From Episyrphus balteatus (taxonomy: Eukaryota > Arthropoda > Insecta > Diptera > Syrphidae), in assembly GCF_945859705.1 (NCBI RefSeq), contig NC_079137.1:62404552-62468551 (forward strand): 64,000 nt of DNA, given 5' to 3'. Shown one piece after another: positions 1 through 11,448 of this stretch. The position numbers and the translations under genes were made by a program. The notes below the pieces were generated by a model that did not search any database, was not told the origin of the DNA, and saw only the letters and a program-made list of their open reading frames with translations. Every line of letters starts with the position of its first letter. Position 1 is the stretch's first letter.

Positions 1-202
1 AATTGTAAAAAACAAAAATCAATTATGACCGGAGGAAGCAAAATACTGTTGCAAAGTCGAGATTTTTCGACAATTCACAAAAACTGCATTAAATTGAAAA
101 CCGTAAGGATTTGGGATGAACAAGTTACTAAATTCTGAGAGCCCTAAAGTTGGCCTATCAGCATATTTCGTTTGATCCATTACTTTTGGGACACCCTGTA
201 TA
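1..202 (+). mobile_element. possible 3' remnant of a mariner-like element
   Basis: The stretch ends in a GGGACACCCTGTATA-like terminus near position 190, which is a common end of mariner-type elements in insects. The upstream 180 bases give only short broken reading frames that weakly resemble a transposase C-terminus. Its left end is outside the window. This is a tentative call that rests mainly on the terminus. Confidence 0.3.
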
Positions 203-213
203 ATGTAGTACGA

Positions 214-704
214 TTAAGCCATTGAATAAGAAGTACAGGAAGGGGTGTATATCACACCTATAGAGTTGGCGAGTGAAGCCACAAAAAAATTTAAAAAAAA
301 AAAACAAATTTATATAAACTGTCAAAAATTTTATATAATCTGTCAAATTTCGAGCTCGTTTTCCAGGGGCGAACTCACTCTTATTGGTGATGACAAGGCG
401 ATGCAATCATTGACCGCCAATGTTTCAGCTGCTCTTGATGATTTTAAAACAATTTTCAGTTTGTTTTTAGTTTAGGAAAAAAAAACAGTTTAAAATTCGT
501 ATATAATTATGATGAAAAATAGCATTTATACGGAAGTCTCTCACGAGGCCAGTTACATTTATGTTGGCGCCCCTTGAGTGAACAATATATCTGCACTCCG
601 ACCCTTTACCAATACATGTACATCTGTACAACTCACACCAATAAAAAGCGGCTTCACTTATTTGAATAAACACCCCTTCCCGTACTTCTTATTCAATGGA
701 TTAA
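214..704. mobile_element. MITE with 35-bp inverted ends and TTAA borders
   Basis: Positions 214-248 and 670-704 are inverted copies of one another with about two mismatches (left start TTAAGCCATTGAATAAGAAG). Both ends carry TTAA, as expected for a piggyBac-type target site. No transposase frame is present in the roughly 490 bp, so it is a non-autonomous element. Confidence 0.6.
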
Positions 705-904
705 GCAAGAAAAAAAAGGCAAATTCCACAACATCCTATCCCTGCTCATAACTGAGTGAACCAATTTTGATAATTCTTTTTGTATTGGAAAACTGGTGGC
801 TACAGTGTGGTCCAATTTCAATTTCGTTCAGATCTGGTCATAGAAACTATTAGAAAAACCATAAAACCTAGTTTTGATCCTTGGAAGTTGGTTTTGTATT
901 TTGA

Positions 905-1346
905 TAAAAATGATTATATACAAATAAGAATAAGCTCTTAGCTTTTTAAAAATGTTTATTTAAATATTTTATGTGCTGCCGTTGTGTTCATATATATTTT
1001 TTTTTTGTGTTTGAAGTCAACTTGTGAAAAAATTGCATCTTTCGCTTAAACGATCACTCACTTTCATATATTAGTTTTCCTTAAATTATACCTAAACAAT
1101 CTTTTGGTATCGTTCAATTTATACAATTTCAGCACAATTTATGAAAACAAAAATTTTTTGTTCACAAAAATCTTCAACTAAAATTAAAAAAAAAAACAAA
1201 ACGGCAACATCGGCAATTTTTGGCAATTTTTAACCTTTAGAGGTTAATTTATTCCCAACATTTGAAAAAAAAAAAAACATCAAAATCGGAGCTTTTCGAC
1301 CGGGTTCTCTAATGTTTCCATTTTTTTAGCTTTAGTTACTCCACTA
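905..1346. mobile_element. solo arm of a long-palindrome transposon family
   Basis: This segment matches the right arm of the palindrome at 16044-17556. It has the same order of blocks: the core GTGCTGCCGTTGTGTT at 972, a block with CGCTTAAACGAT at 1047, CGGCAACA at 1202, and the terminus AGCTTTAGTTACTCCACTA at 1328-1346. The opposite arm is absent here, so it is a half element. It ends 37 bp before the zinc-finger exon and so lies in the intron. The left limit is approximate. Confidence 0.6.
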
Positions 1347-1383
1347 AATAACCTTTCTATATTTATATTTGTCTTTTTTACAG

Positions 1384-1801
1384 ATACGCTTGTAACGTTT
1401 GTTCTCACGTATCCCGAAGTAAGGATGCCCTTCGAAAACATGTTTCGTATCGACATCCTGGTGCTCCGAGTCCTTGTGAAACAGAAGCACGACGAAAACG
1501 AGCTAAAGGTTTGAGTACAGCCTTTCCCCTAGCGACATCTTCTGAACAAGAACAAATGGCAGCTCAATTAAACCCATCAGCCTTCATGTTTATGCCAAAT
1601 CAATTTCATCTACCTGCAGGAGTCGTCCCTCCTGTGCAGATGGCTGCTCCACTTCCGACAACAACTGTCCCTCCCAATTCAACAACAGGAAACGATTCTC
1701 CGATGATTAAACGAGAAAGTACACCGACTTCACCGTCAAACGATCATCAACAGAACTCAACCACGCCCTTTCCTACTACTGACAGTGCTGCCAAGCCATA
1801 G
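1384..1801 (+). CDS. C2H2 zinc-finger protein, terminal coding exon (probably BTB-ZF type)
   Basis: The exon opens after a pyrimidine tract and CAG at 1381-1383; its first base completes a codon split by the intron. It encodes one classical zinc finger, CNVC-X12-H-X4-H (residues YACNVCSHVSRSKDALRKH then VSYRHPG). A basic stretch (ARRKRAK) and a low-complexity tail rich in P, S, T and Q follow, and the frame stops with TAG at 1799-1801. One finger plus a disordered tail on a separate last exon is typical of alternatively spliced BTB-ZF loci such as fruitless, lola or tramtrack. The finger suggests one of these, but I cannot decide which, so no symbol is given. Upstream exons (BTB domain, other finger) are outside the window. 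An apparent start inside the frame at 1511 is a TTG codon and is not a real start. Confidence 0.8.
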
Positions 1802-1911
1802 GACATAGTCACACGTTTGTCCCTTTCACCCCCGTCCAATCATATCCTATTGATTAGTATTTCATCCCCGGCTGTGATAGTACAGAAGATCTGATTTATT
1901 TTCATTTTAAA

Positions 1912-1917
1912 AATAAA
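1912..1917 (+). terminator. candidate poly(A) signal of the zinc-finger gene
   Basis: First AATAAA hexamer after the stop codon at 1801, about 110 bp downstream. The region is AT-rich, so other hexamers may also be used. Confidence 0.35.
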
Positions 1918-4446
1918 CAAAAAATAATAAAAGAAATTATAAATGCGAACACCCACCACTATCGATATAGAGTTTATCTAAAGTCTTCCAATTGTTATAG
2001 AGTCCTTATAGTTACTTATTTAACCAAAGAACACAACTTTATTTAAAATATTATTTATATACGAGATATCTTATAGACTTACTTAAGACAATCTCTAAAC
2101 TTAAGCCCTATGAGCCTACAGTTGAAATCTTCATAAAAGGTATACGATCGTTAATTTATATTTTGTTAAATATTTTTTTTTTTATTTGTTAGTAATTTTT
2201 TTGTTTTGTTGTTTTGATTGATCCTTTTGGGTCCTTGAGTTCTTTATACCTTTTTACAAAAAAAAAAAAAAAACAAACACTTTACACTAAAAAAATAAAT
2301 GACTTTACATAAGTTTCATTATTTCACTATAAGAAATTTTGTAACTTTGTTATATAAGTCGAGAGCACACAAAAAAGACAATTGTTTACCTGTTTAATTT
2401 ATTTTGTTATGTTTAAAAATTTAAGTATTGCTTATTGATGTCACATTTATATTTTAACAATAATTATATTAGATTATATAAAAAAAAATTAAGTAAAAAA
2501 TAAAAAAATAAAATTATTAGATGAAAAAGATTTTTAAAATTTATTTTTAATTAGTTGGTCTTATAAAAGCTATACCCAGGAAAAAAAATTAACATTTTAA
2601 AAATTTATATACAAGGTGAACTGTATGAGATGCGGGAAAGAAGCTAGAGGATGGTGAGACAAGACAAAAACGTATTGAAGGTGGATCTAAAAAGGTTAAA
2701 CCAGTACCTTGTCACTATTTTACATGCTCTCATAGCTTTTGAAAGAAAATAATAAATCGAAGGTAAAACGTTATTTTAGAAAAAAACGTGTTATTAGAAA
2801 AAAAGTTGTTTTTTTTATTTGTTGAAAAAACAAACTAACAAAAATTTTGTATTTTAAAATTAATGTTTATTAATTGTTCGATAATTAATTAATTTAAATA
2901 ATGTGTATTTAGCTTTAAAAAAAACATACAGCAGGGTTTTGTAGAAGATTATTTTATTTAAGAAAAATATAAAATATTTAAAATAGCGGTTTTTATTATA
3001 TAAGGTACTTGTTAACGGTAGGTGATTCAGCGTGAATGTGTAAATTTTATAAGCATTTTTTTTTTCTCTGTTTGCTTCATAGTTCGAATAGGTATAATTG
3101 TAAATAATTAATTTTTTTTAAATTTTGTTAACAGTAAAAAATTGTAGTAGGTATGAACTTTGCTCTTAAAAATGTTGTTTTTTTTTAATATTTTTAATAA
3201 GCCCTATTATTAGGTTCACATGAAAAAGGTTCCACCAGGAAAAAATAAATTTCACTTTTTCCATCTTATGAGTTCCGGGCGAAAAGTTGTTCACGTTCAG
3301 AAAGCTCCCCGTATTTTGAACTTTATTTAGGTAATATATGAGGTTGTCGGCAGCTCTTTCTCTTACTTAAATTTTGGTGACGAACAATTTCCTCTTGAAA
3401 CTCAGGGTAGGGCTGAATATGATTTTTATGACATTTCTCACAAATTTTAAGTTTCTGATTACGAACCTTCTTTGAAATCAAAGTAATAAATCTAAAGGAT
3501 TCATGTCAAATTTTTAGAGTGTAATATTATTTGCTAAAGTATTTTGATCTCAAAAGCTTTGCCAAACAAATTCTAAATTCCTCGATTTCGACCAAAATGA
3601 CAAGAATTGAAAACCAATATCCAATGGTCCTCTTGTAGGGAATGAGTATTTTCCCACGAGACAAGTTCTTCCTAGTTTTAGTTTTAGGAGAGGCAAACGG
3701 AGTTTTTGTTTTAATTTCTAACTTCGCAAACATTTGACTTTTTCGATTGAAATGTTTTCCTACGAATCTATGCAGTTGTGAAGGATTTTAAAAATCGTTC
3801 CTAAACAACCAAATCCATAACCAAGCAGACGCACAACCATTAGTGAACCAAGCTTGTGATTTATTAAAACAGAATAACATTTTTTTGTTATTTTTCCAGT
3901 TCTTTTTTTTATTTATTAAATTATTACAAAATAATTGAAAAAAAATACAAGCAATATTTCAGCACAAGATCAGAGATAGTTAAACAAAAAAAAAAATAAT
4001 AAACGACAAAATCAATTACATAATACAAATTTGGTACAAATAAAATAAATTAATTTAAAAAAAAAATGCAACTATAACAGTTTTTGATTGTTCAAAAAAA
4101 AATACTTTTTTTTTTCTTAGAAAATATTTTAAGGATTCTTGTTTTATTTTTGTAGATTAACTAAATATACGAAATTCTATTGTTATTTTTTTTTATAATT
4201 TATGTTATTTATTTAATAAATGAAATATATTTCAAATAAAATGCTAGAAAAATAAATATTATTATTGACACGTGTTATTTGGTTCTCATCTCAAAGTATA
4301 AATTTGTTTGTAAATAATGTAAATAAATCAAAAACACGATTGTATGTATATTACTGATAATTATAATAATTATAAAATGTTTGTGTAACTCTCGTTTTAA
4401 AAACTTCGTTGTTACAGTATTTTTATGTTTTTTTTTTTTTTTTTAT
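1918..4446. other. AT-rich intergenic region between two convergent genes
   Basis: No gene is visible. It holds the 3' UTR regions of the zinc-finger gene (plus) and of flr (minus), many homopolymer A/T tracts and several AATAAA/TTTATT hexamers on both strands. A short block around 3288-3325 (CACGTTCAGAAAGC, then CGTATTTTGAACT) recurs at 28708-28745, so it is a fragment of a dispersed repeat. Confidence 0.5.
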
Positions 4447-7400
4447 TTAAATAGTTTCGACTTCCCAGACTTTTGTGTTGCAATCTTGTCCGGTTGAGAT
4501 CACAGTGTTATTGTCCAACCACACTAAACGAGTAATTTGTGACTGTGGGTGGGCATCTACAACATAACAAAAATATATTAATAACATGCCTCACGCAAAA
4601 AAGGAAAAAAATTAAACTTACTTTTAATAATAGTATGTTTTGATGGGTTTGCTACAGACCAAATGATGATAGTCGTATCTAACGATCCACTAGCGACTAG
4701 AAGTGAATTTGGTGAAAACGCCACTGTATTAACACGAGCATTATGGAAGCCCCATTCTTTGTTATGAGCAGGCTAAAAAAATCAATAAAAAAAAATACTA
4801 TTTTAGAATTTGATCTTTAAACGACTATGTGTTCTAACAACTCTAACTCTAGCTCACCGTCTACTCAATTTTCCAATGAAAAGCAAATTTAAAAAAAAAT
4901 AGCAATAAAATACAAGCGTTACTAATTTGTTATTTCTATTAAAGAAACAATCTATAAAAATGGACTCTCACCTTATATTCAGGAACAGAATACAGCACAA
5001 CCTTACGATGGGCATCACAAGCCACAAGAAGTTTATTATCAGGAGAATACACACAATCGGTTACAGCTCCTAAATGTTCGAGTTCAGTTTTCAACTCCAA
5101 TGAGCTGCCACTCAACGAGTATATTCTCAATTTTTGATCATCTCCTCCAACAGCCAATTCCATTGTCTCTGCATTGGCTGTGATCGAACTGGCTTCGTAT
5201 TTGATTGGGAGCGAAAATATTTTTTTATTATCTTGAACCAAAGTTATTTCTTTCACACACGCAATAGCAATGATATTTTCCTTTCGGAAAATGGTAAGAG
5301 CTCGGGGTTGGCAGTTTAGTTTAACAACGAAATCTGTATAAGCATTTCCTTCGACACTGATCTTTCGCAAGGAATCATCAATACCGCAGGTGTAAACAAA
5401 GTCTTCCCATGCAGCAATGCCATTGATCTAAAGAGAACTCATTTATAAGAAATGCTTTTGTTTATGCAATTCAAAGTTAGTTACCTGATTGCCATGTCCG
5501 GCACCGCCAATACGATCATTGACACCGCTTCCAGAGTTCCAATTTGTCACAACACCATCGTGGCTACCAGTGTAGATAGTGCTACGATCATCACTCAATC
5601 CCAATACAGTTATTGGTTTATTGTGTCCCTTAATTACTCGAAGTGGTTTTGTTGGATCATTGACATCCAAATAACTAATATTGCCAGATAACGAAACAGT
5701 AAGTAAATGTTCTCCTTGCCACAAACAAGAAACTTGTTGATCATCAACAGTTGTTCCCATAACAAATTCGGTGATAAGTTCACGTGTTTCAACATTCCAT
5801 AAGCGACAAGTCTTATCACCAGAGCAAGTAAGCAATTGAGTACCATCTGGTTTCCATGCTACAGCATACACACCACCCTTATGAGCTGGACTACCAACTT
5901 CTCCAACCAATTCTGAGGTAGCACCATCATAGATGAATACTTTTCCATCAAAACCAGCGGAGGCGAACAAATGACCGCTAGGTGAGTAACGGACAGCTTG
6001 TACAAATCTTGAATGATCTGTTTTGGTCATTTTAAATTTGAAGGGTGGTCCTTCGAAAATACCAATTGTATTATCTTCACTTCCAGTTACAATTCTAAAT
6101 GGTCTGGCTGGGCGGAAATCACATGAATTGATCGGTTTCGATTGTCCACTGATTTCACCAACAGATGTTCCAGTTTCAGTCATGAAAACATGACCGAAAC
6201 GTTCACGACCCTCACCAACAATGACAATTCTCTGGTTATCGGGTGACCATGCAATATCCTTGATTGGGCCTCCAATGGGTTGGAATTCATTTTTCAAAAT
6301 ATGTTCCTTATTGACAGTGTCCCAAATACGAATCTTTCCGGATTGATCTGATTGTAAGAGAACAAGTTATAGATTTATTTTCATGTGGCTTCTGTGGTGT
6401 TATATTTGTACATATTATATTTTTTTGTTTTGCTTTTTTAAAATCAAAATAACTTAGCAGTTCTTTGAAAAATAATTGAAAAGATTAAATTGAAGTCCTA
6501 AACATGATAAAAGGGTGCGAGGTCACCGCAATTTATTAGCAAATTTCTAATCATAAAAGCAGAGCGAAATAAGTATTAAGATACTTTTTTTACGTTTAAA
6601 TCTATTGAAAAGGTATTTATACAAATTAACACATTTTAAAGTGTTTTATAAATTGAATATTGAACGATTATTCCAGTTTTCTATTTGAAGCCAATATTAT
6701 ATCTTTTGCAAACAATGGTTTGCACAAATTTTTAAAAGTGCAGTTCTCCTGGGTAATTATTTGCATTTATATGCTTTTCTTTACTCTCTCACTAATGGAC
6801 ATATTTTTTAACCACTTTTATTTTGTACGGAGAAAGCATTTTTTTTGTAGTTACTTTAACTACTACTTAACTAACAAGTGTTTAAAAAAAATTATGAAAT
6901 AAGCAAAAGGTTTTATTATTTTCTGTTTTCACAGTCAAGTCAAGTCAAGAATTGTTCGCAAAACTGACCAATGTCGGTCTTTTAAGTCATTTTGCACCAT
7001 TATGGTTGGAACGTGTCAAGCAGTCTTATAAGAAGGACTTAATATCAAATTTCAAAAACAGTCAAAAGCTGGTTTTTGGGCGAATAAATCGATGCTTGCA
7101 CCTGACCAGCTCCCGATCTTAACATGGGTAAACAAAATTCAAACGAAATTTGGGCCGGAATAAAGGAAGCGAAGGTGTCAAGCAACTTGAAAAAAAACGC
7201 GGGAAACTAACAAAATACTACAGTAGGTTGCCACATGATTAATGAAAATTTTCACAAATTTGTTACGCTAAGAACTAATTTAATTTTATTTTTTCTGTAC
7301 AGTAGTTATTATTACAGCTTTCTACTGTAACGCTAAGAGCGTCACGTCCTTACTAAGTAAGAAAAGAATAAACCGGCCTGGTAATTTTCCGGGGATGAAT

Positions 7401-9644
7401 TCCACAGATAGATAGATTTATTTAAAATATGTTATATAAAATGATTGTAATGATTTTTTAAATGGCAAAATATTGCCAAATAAATATATAAAAAAAAAAA
7501 AAAATAACGCTCTTATAGGATTCTTAGCGAAATGCTGCAGAAAACCTTATACCAACTGGTTAAAAAGCTAAGTGGTGAGTGGCTGAATTATTACAAGCAC
7601 GGGACAACAACTCATTCAGGTAAAAACAAAGTTTCCGAAAGAATAAAGGTATTTTGCAACAAATGGAAAACACACGAAATATTGAAAAAATCATCAATTT
7701 TTTTGACTCTTAAAAAAAAAAATTCGTAGTGGCATAATGTTTTATACAACCGTTATAATACTGTACTGTACAGAAAAAATAAAATAAAACTAGATTTTAG
7801 CTCTCTAGTTAAAGAATTAGTGACAATTGAAAAATTTTATAGGTCATAATCATGTGGCCACCTACTGTAAGTTAGTTATACTGAATTCTTTGGAAATTGC
7901 GAGAATTTTTGCTTAGATAATGTATTTTTTTTTTACGATTTAAGGAATGTGTTCTATTTCCTTGTCTACAAGAAATAAAGTAATCTCTAACAAAATTTAA
8001 TTTTTGAAAATTGAATTGAAATTATTTCTAATTATTAATTTATAGTAATTTCGATTGGCAGTCCGGAATCATTCTGAAAGCGTTTTATTCGCACAAAACT
8101 GACAGTTTTGTATGAATAAAATTTTTTCAGAATGATTCCGGACGCTTCCGGACTGCCAATCGAAAACGCCATTAATTAATCCTCATTAGTTTATTCATGT
8201 TCCGATATAAAAATTGAAATACGTATTAAAGTTCACAATTCACAATTAATATTATTTCCTTTTCAAGGAAAATCAAAATTATGCTATTGTCCATATCTAT
8301 AGGTCCTATATATTCTAACAGACAACGAATCAAATCATAATCGGAATTTTTATGTTAAAAGAAGAATCAGATAGTAATAGTACATAAAGTTCTAGCTAAT
8401 ATTGACATTAAAGTGAAAGTTTCACAGGTACATTTTTGTTTCATTAAAATCATATTTTGCTTATTCATCACAATAATGTTTATTTATTTGAATTAAGCAT
8501 GACAACAAATCGTCACTGACTTTCCATCAACCTAAACATAAAAAAAATCTCAACAAAGTTCAAACAAAGCCCCTCTGAGTCATTTATATTGTAGTCTCTC
8601 TTTCCATTGCCTAATTTGTTATTAATTCCTTCTTTAGTCACAACTAACCTTTAAAAAAAGTGATTCAATTAATACAGCTGTATAAATCAAGTTATTGTTT
8701 ATTTCCATATTTTTATAAACGCAGTGTTGTTTTAGCTGTTTTAAGTTTATCATTTCCCACTCCCTTTCTCATTTAGAAGCATTTGTTATTATTGTATACC
8801 TAACTTTCTTATCTTTACCACCAAATTTTTTTTATCAAAACAAATTTGATAACAAATATCCTCCAATAAAAAAAAAATAAATTTCTTAAAACCAAAATCA
8901 GAATCATTTTTATGAGTCATTTTCAAATCTCTCTTTTTCATTCAACAAAATAAAAATAAAAATCATATTTATTTAATAAGATTATAAATTTGATTTGATT
9001 TAAATTAAAATACTTACCGCCAGACGCAATGTAAAATCCACTTGGCGAATACTTGGCAACATTAACGGCACACGAATGTTCAGTATAAACATCAGCAATT
9101 GCTGGATTCTAATTGGGAGACAAGACAAAAATATATACAAACAAATTCAAATAAAATAAAAGGAAAGAAAATATATGAAAAAATCAGAGAAAAATAAGCC
9201 CCAAAAATAGATCATTGCGTGGGACTTTTACAGACTATCAAAAATATAATGAAAATAATAAATTTTCCTTCTCTAAAAGAGGAATATCATGTCAAAATTT
9301 GTTAAAATTGCGAATAAGATTCGAAATCAAAGTGCAAATGAATGAATTACCTCAATGTTTCGAATGATTACAGAATTTCCATTTGTGTAGAGGAAATTCT
9401 TTCCCTTTGGATCGGCGCCCAACACAATTGGTTGTCCTCTTTGGGTTCTTGGCAGTGATGCATAAATAAATTCTAGAAAAAAATAAAGGGATTTTTAACA
9501 AAAATCTCGACATAGGAGAGGTTTTAAGTTTTGTTAAGTTTTATGTGAATTTTTGTTAACAAGGTTAGCCGGCATATATTCACGGTGGCATGAATGCACA
9601 CAATATTCACACTCGATTGCACACTTACTATTCGAATAGGCCAT
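4447..9644 (-). CDS. flr: actin-interacting protein 1 (AIP1/WDR1 family, flare)
   Basis: Seven exons join without a frame break: 9629-9644, 9351-9472, 9018-9108, 5485-6347, 4972-5427, 4622-4772 and 4447-4556 (minus strand), with GT-AG junctions. They total 1809 nt, or 602 residues plus TAA. The product starts MAYSNKFIYASLPRTQRGQP and is built of WD40 repeats; the family folds into two seven-bladed beta-propellers. Visible repeat signatures include GKIRIWDTV, DNTIGIFEG, GKVFIYDG, DKTCRLWNVE, DGVVTNWN and the C-terminal DCNTKVWEVE. The length fits the family (about 600 residues). In animals AIP1 works with cofilin to disassemble actin filaments in the cytoplasm. The start is the ATG in the 16-nt first coding exon. 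Intron 3 (6348-9017) is enlarged by transposon remnants. Identification is secure. Confidence 0.96.
7221..7867. mobile_element. Tc1/mariner-type non-autonomous element with long inverted repeats
   Basis: The ends are CAGTAGGTTGCCACATGATT and its inverted counterpart (one mismatch in the outer 22 bp), flanked by TA on both sides (7219-7220, 7868-7869). TA duplication and CAGT termini are typical of Tc1/mariner elements. The inverted similarity continues inwards for about 90-100 bp, to a shared TTTTTTCTGTACAGTA block (7289-7308 and 7755-7775). The 65-codon frame inside shows no DDE motif, so it cannot move itself. Confidence 0.75.
8051..8166. repeat. hairpin MITE
   Basis: The left arm TCGATTGGCAGTCCGG plus AATCATTCTGAAA pairs with the right arm around 8127-8164. 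The right arm has 7 extra bases between the two blocks. The loop contains the small palindrome CAAAACTGACAGTTTTG. The transcript of either strand would fold into a long stem. Confidence 0.7.
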
Positions 9645-10091
9645 GTTTAATTTTTTTCTTTTTTTCCAGCTAGAAAGATTAGATTCTCTTTTGCAAACAC
9701 ACAAAACTTCTCCTCCAAATTTAAATTGTGGTAACTTTTATTTGAGTTTTTTTTTATGATGAAAAACAAATAGAAAGTTTTCTATTTACTTTTTGGAAAT
9801 TATTTTTAAGAAAATTAAAATTTTTATTAGATATACGGCCTAGAGAAATTCTGTTCCAACGAGAAGAAGAATACACTTTTTGTCTAGCAGCTGTCTACTT
9901 GCCGTTTGTGCAATTTCCATATATGGCAATTATTAAATTTTTGAACGAAAATAATTTGAACGAAATTTGAGAGTTTTTTTTAGACGAGTGGAAGAAATGT
10001 CAGTTTTTTTGGGGGTTTTGTGGAACACAGCCGCTTTAAGCATGAAACACAAGGAATTTGTGATTTTTTTTATGGGATAACTTTGCTACCA

Positions 10092-11145
10092 AAGTGCCTG
10101 GCTACGCAGATTTTTCAATCGATTGAAAAATCACATGCGGTGGCTACACACTAGGTCTGTTTGGGTTCTTTTTGCACAAAAATATGAAACCTGTCAAATT
10201 TTAAGGAGTGGGGATGAAATTCTCTCAGAGAAAGAAAAATTGTGTAAAAGTACCCAAACGCTTTTGGCACAAAATTTTCTGCTACATTTTCTACAACAAC
10301 AAAAATGTAAACAACAACACCAATTGAAAAAAAATAAAGAAAGGAAAAATATCAAAACATTTTGTTTTACAAACACTTTTTTTTATTCATTTTTTCATAA
10401 ATCATTTATAAAATAAAGCACTTCTTAACCATTAAAACACAAAAAATAAAAATAAAAACACAAAACATAGCCACATCGCCATGTTTGTACTTTGTTTTGT
10501 TCATTAAAAAATGTAAACACAAATTAAAAAAAAAAAAAAGAAATGAATAATATTAAAAACACTTTGTTTTATTTTTGAAACACTTTTTTTATTATTTTGT
10601 TCATAAAATATTTATTTGTTTTGAGCATTACATCACTAAAACGAAATAAATAAAAAAAAAGCAAGAAAAAAATCCACGCCACCATGTTTGTAGTTTGTTT
10701 TCTTTATGTTGTGCGACAAGAACAAATAAAGAAAAACAGAGAAAGCACTACCTTTTGACAGATTTCAGATTTTTGTTCGATGAAATTTTTTGGGCAGAAA
10801 TTCGCAAGAAGGGGAAATTTTTTTCTCTCTCGCGGCCATCTTTTTTGTGAAAAAATGTACAATTTCAGAGTACCCAAACAGGAATTGGGTTAAAAAAGTT
10901 GAAAAAAGTTGAAATATTTCTGTTTTAGGCAGTACCCAAACAGACCTACTGTTGTGCCCAATCACGTTCCACTTTACATTTTCTAGGAACAAATGTCAAA
11001 GAGAGGAAAAATTTAGCAATGGAACTGTACTGCCCTCAGAAAATTCAGTTCCCTTCATGAGCATCTTCCCCCTTCACTCTTCATCCCTCTTGCCTACAAA
11101 CTCACTGCTTAGGCGTTTGAAAAATCACCGTGTAGCCAGGCACTT
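10092..11145. mobile_element. outer inverted-repeat element (AAGTGCCTGGCTAC ends)
   Basis: The left end AAGTGCCTGGCTACGCAGAT and the right end at 11118-11145 are inverted copies, each followed inwards by a TTTTTCAA block. A second element (10152-10948) lies inside, so this one was probably split by a later insertion. No transposase frame is seen. Confidence 0.65.
10152..10948. mobile_element. nested element with TAGGTCTGTTTGGGT ends and a tandem 200-bp core
   Basis: TAGGTCTGTTTGGGT at 10152 is inverted at 10934-10948. The motif GTACCCAAAC is repeated at about 10249, 10869 and 10931. The core holds two direct copies of a unit of about 200 bp (starting near 10357 and 10560). Each unit carries a CACTTTTTTTTATT block and ends in the CCATGTTTGTA block (10479 and 10682). 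Confidence 0.6.
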
Positions 11146-11168
11146 TACATGTATGGTTTAAGCCTTAA

Positions 11169-11318
11169 AGCCTGGTACGCTGCTCGCGCTAAATTTTAGC
11201 TGAGATAAAATTCCCATACAAGTTATCGATAACTTGTATGGGATCCATTTTAGCTCGGCTAAAATTTTTCGATAAATTGTATGTGAGCTAAAATTTAGCG
11301 CGAGCAGCGTGCCAGGCT
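11169..11318. mobile_element. 150-bp palindromic MITE, copy 1
   Basis: It begins AGCCTGGTACGCTGCTCGCG and ends with the inverted sequence (one change, GTGCCAGGCT). Inside it has an 18-bp perfect palindrome, CAAGTTATCGATAACTTG, plus TTTAGCTGAGATAAAA. It is the same length as the copies at 21248 and 22239. Flanks are TTAA on the left and TTA on the right. Confidence 0.85.
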
Positions 11319-11321
11319 TTA

Positions 11322-11441
11322 TACTATGTTTCCACCTACGCTAAATCCGAGATTTAGCTAAGTAGATAGAATAAATCTCGAGATTTATTATAAATCTACT
11401 TACCTAAATCTCGGATTTAGGGTAGGTGGAAACGTAGTTAA
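11322..11441. mobile_element. 120-bp palindromic MITE
   Basis: TGTTTCCACCTACGCTAAAT at 11325 is inverted at the right end (GGTAGGTGGAAACGTAGTT). Inside, CTAAATCCGAGATTTAGC-type blocks repeat the symmetry. It lies immediately next to MITE copy 1. Confidence 0.75.
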
Positions 11442-11448
11442 GCCTTTA

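Larger units (their letters stand above)
6348..9017 (-). other. flr intron 3, enlarged by transposons
   Basis: This 2.67-kb intron has clean GT-AG ends. It contains a TA-flanked element (7221-7867) and a hairpin MITE (8051-8166). The 6660-7200 part has only short meaningless frames; 6940-7200 is less AT-rich and may be old transposon DNA, but I could not assign it. Confidence 0.7.
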
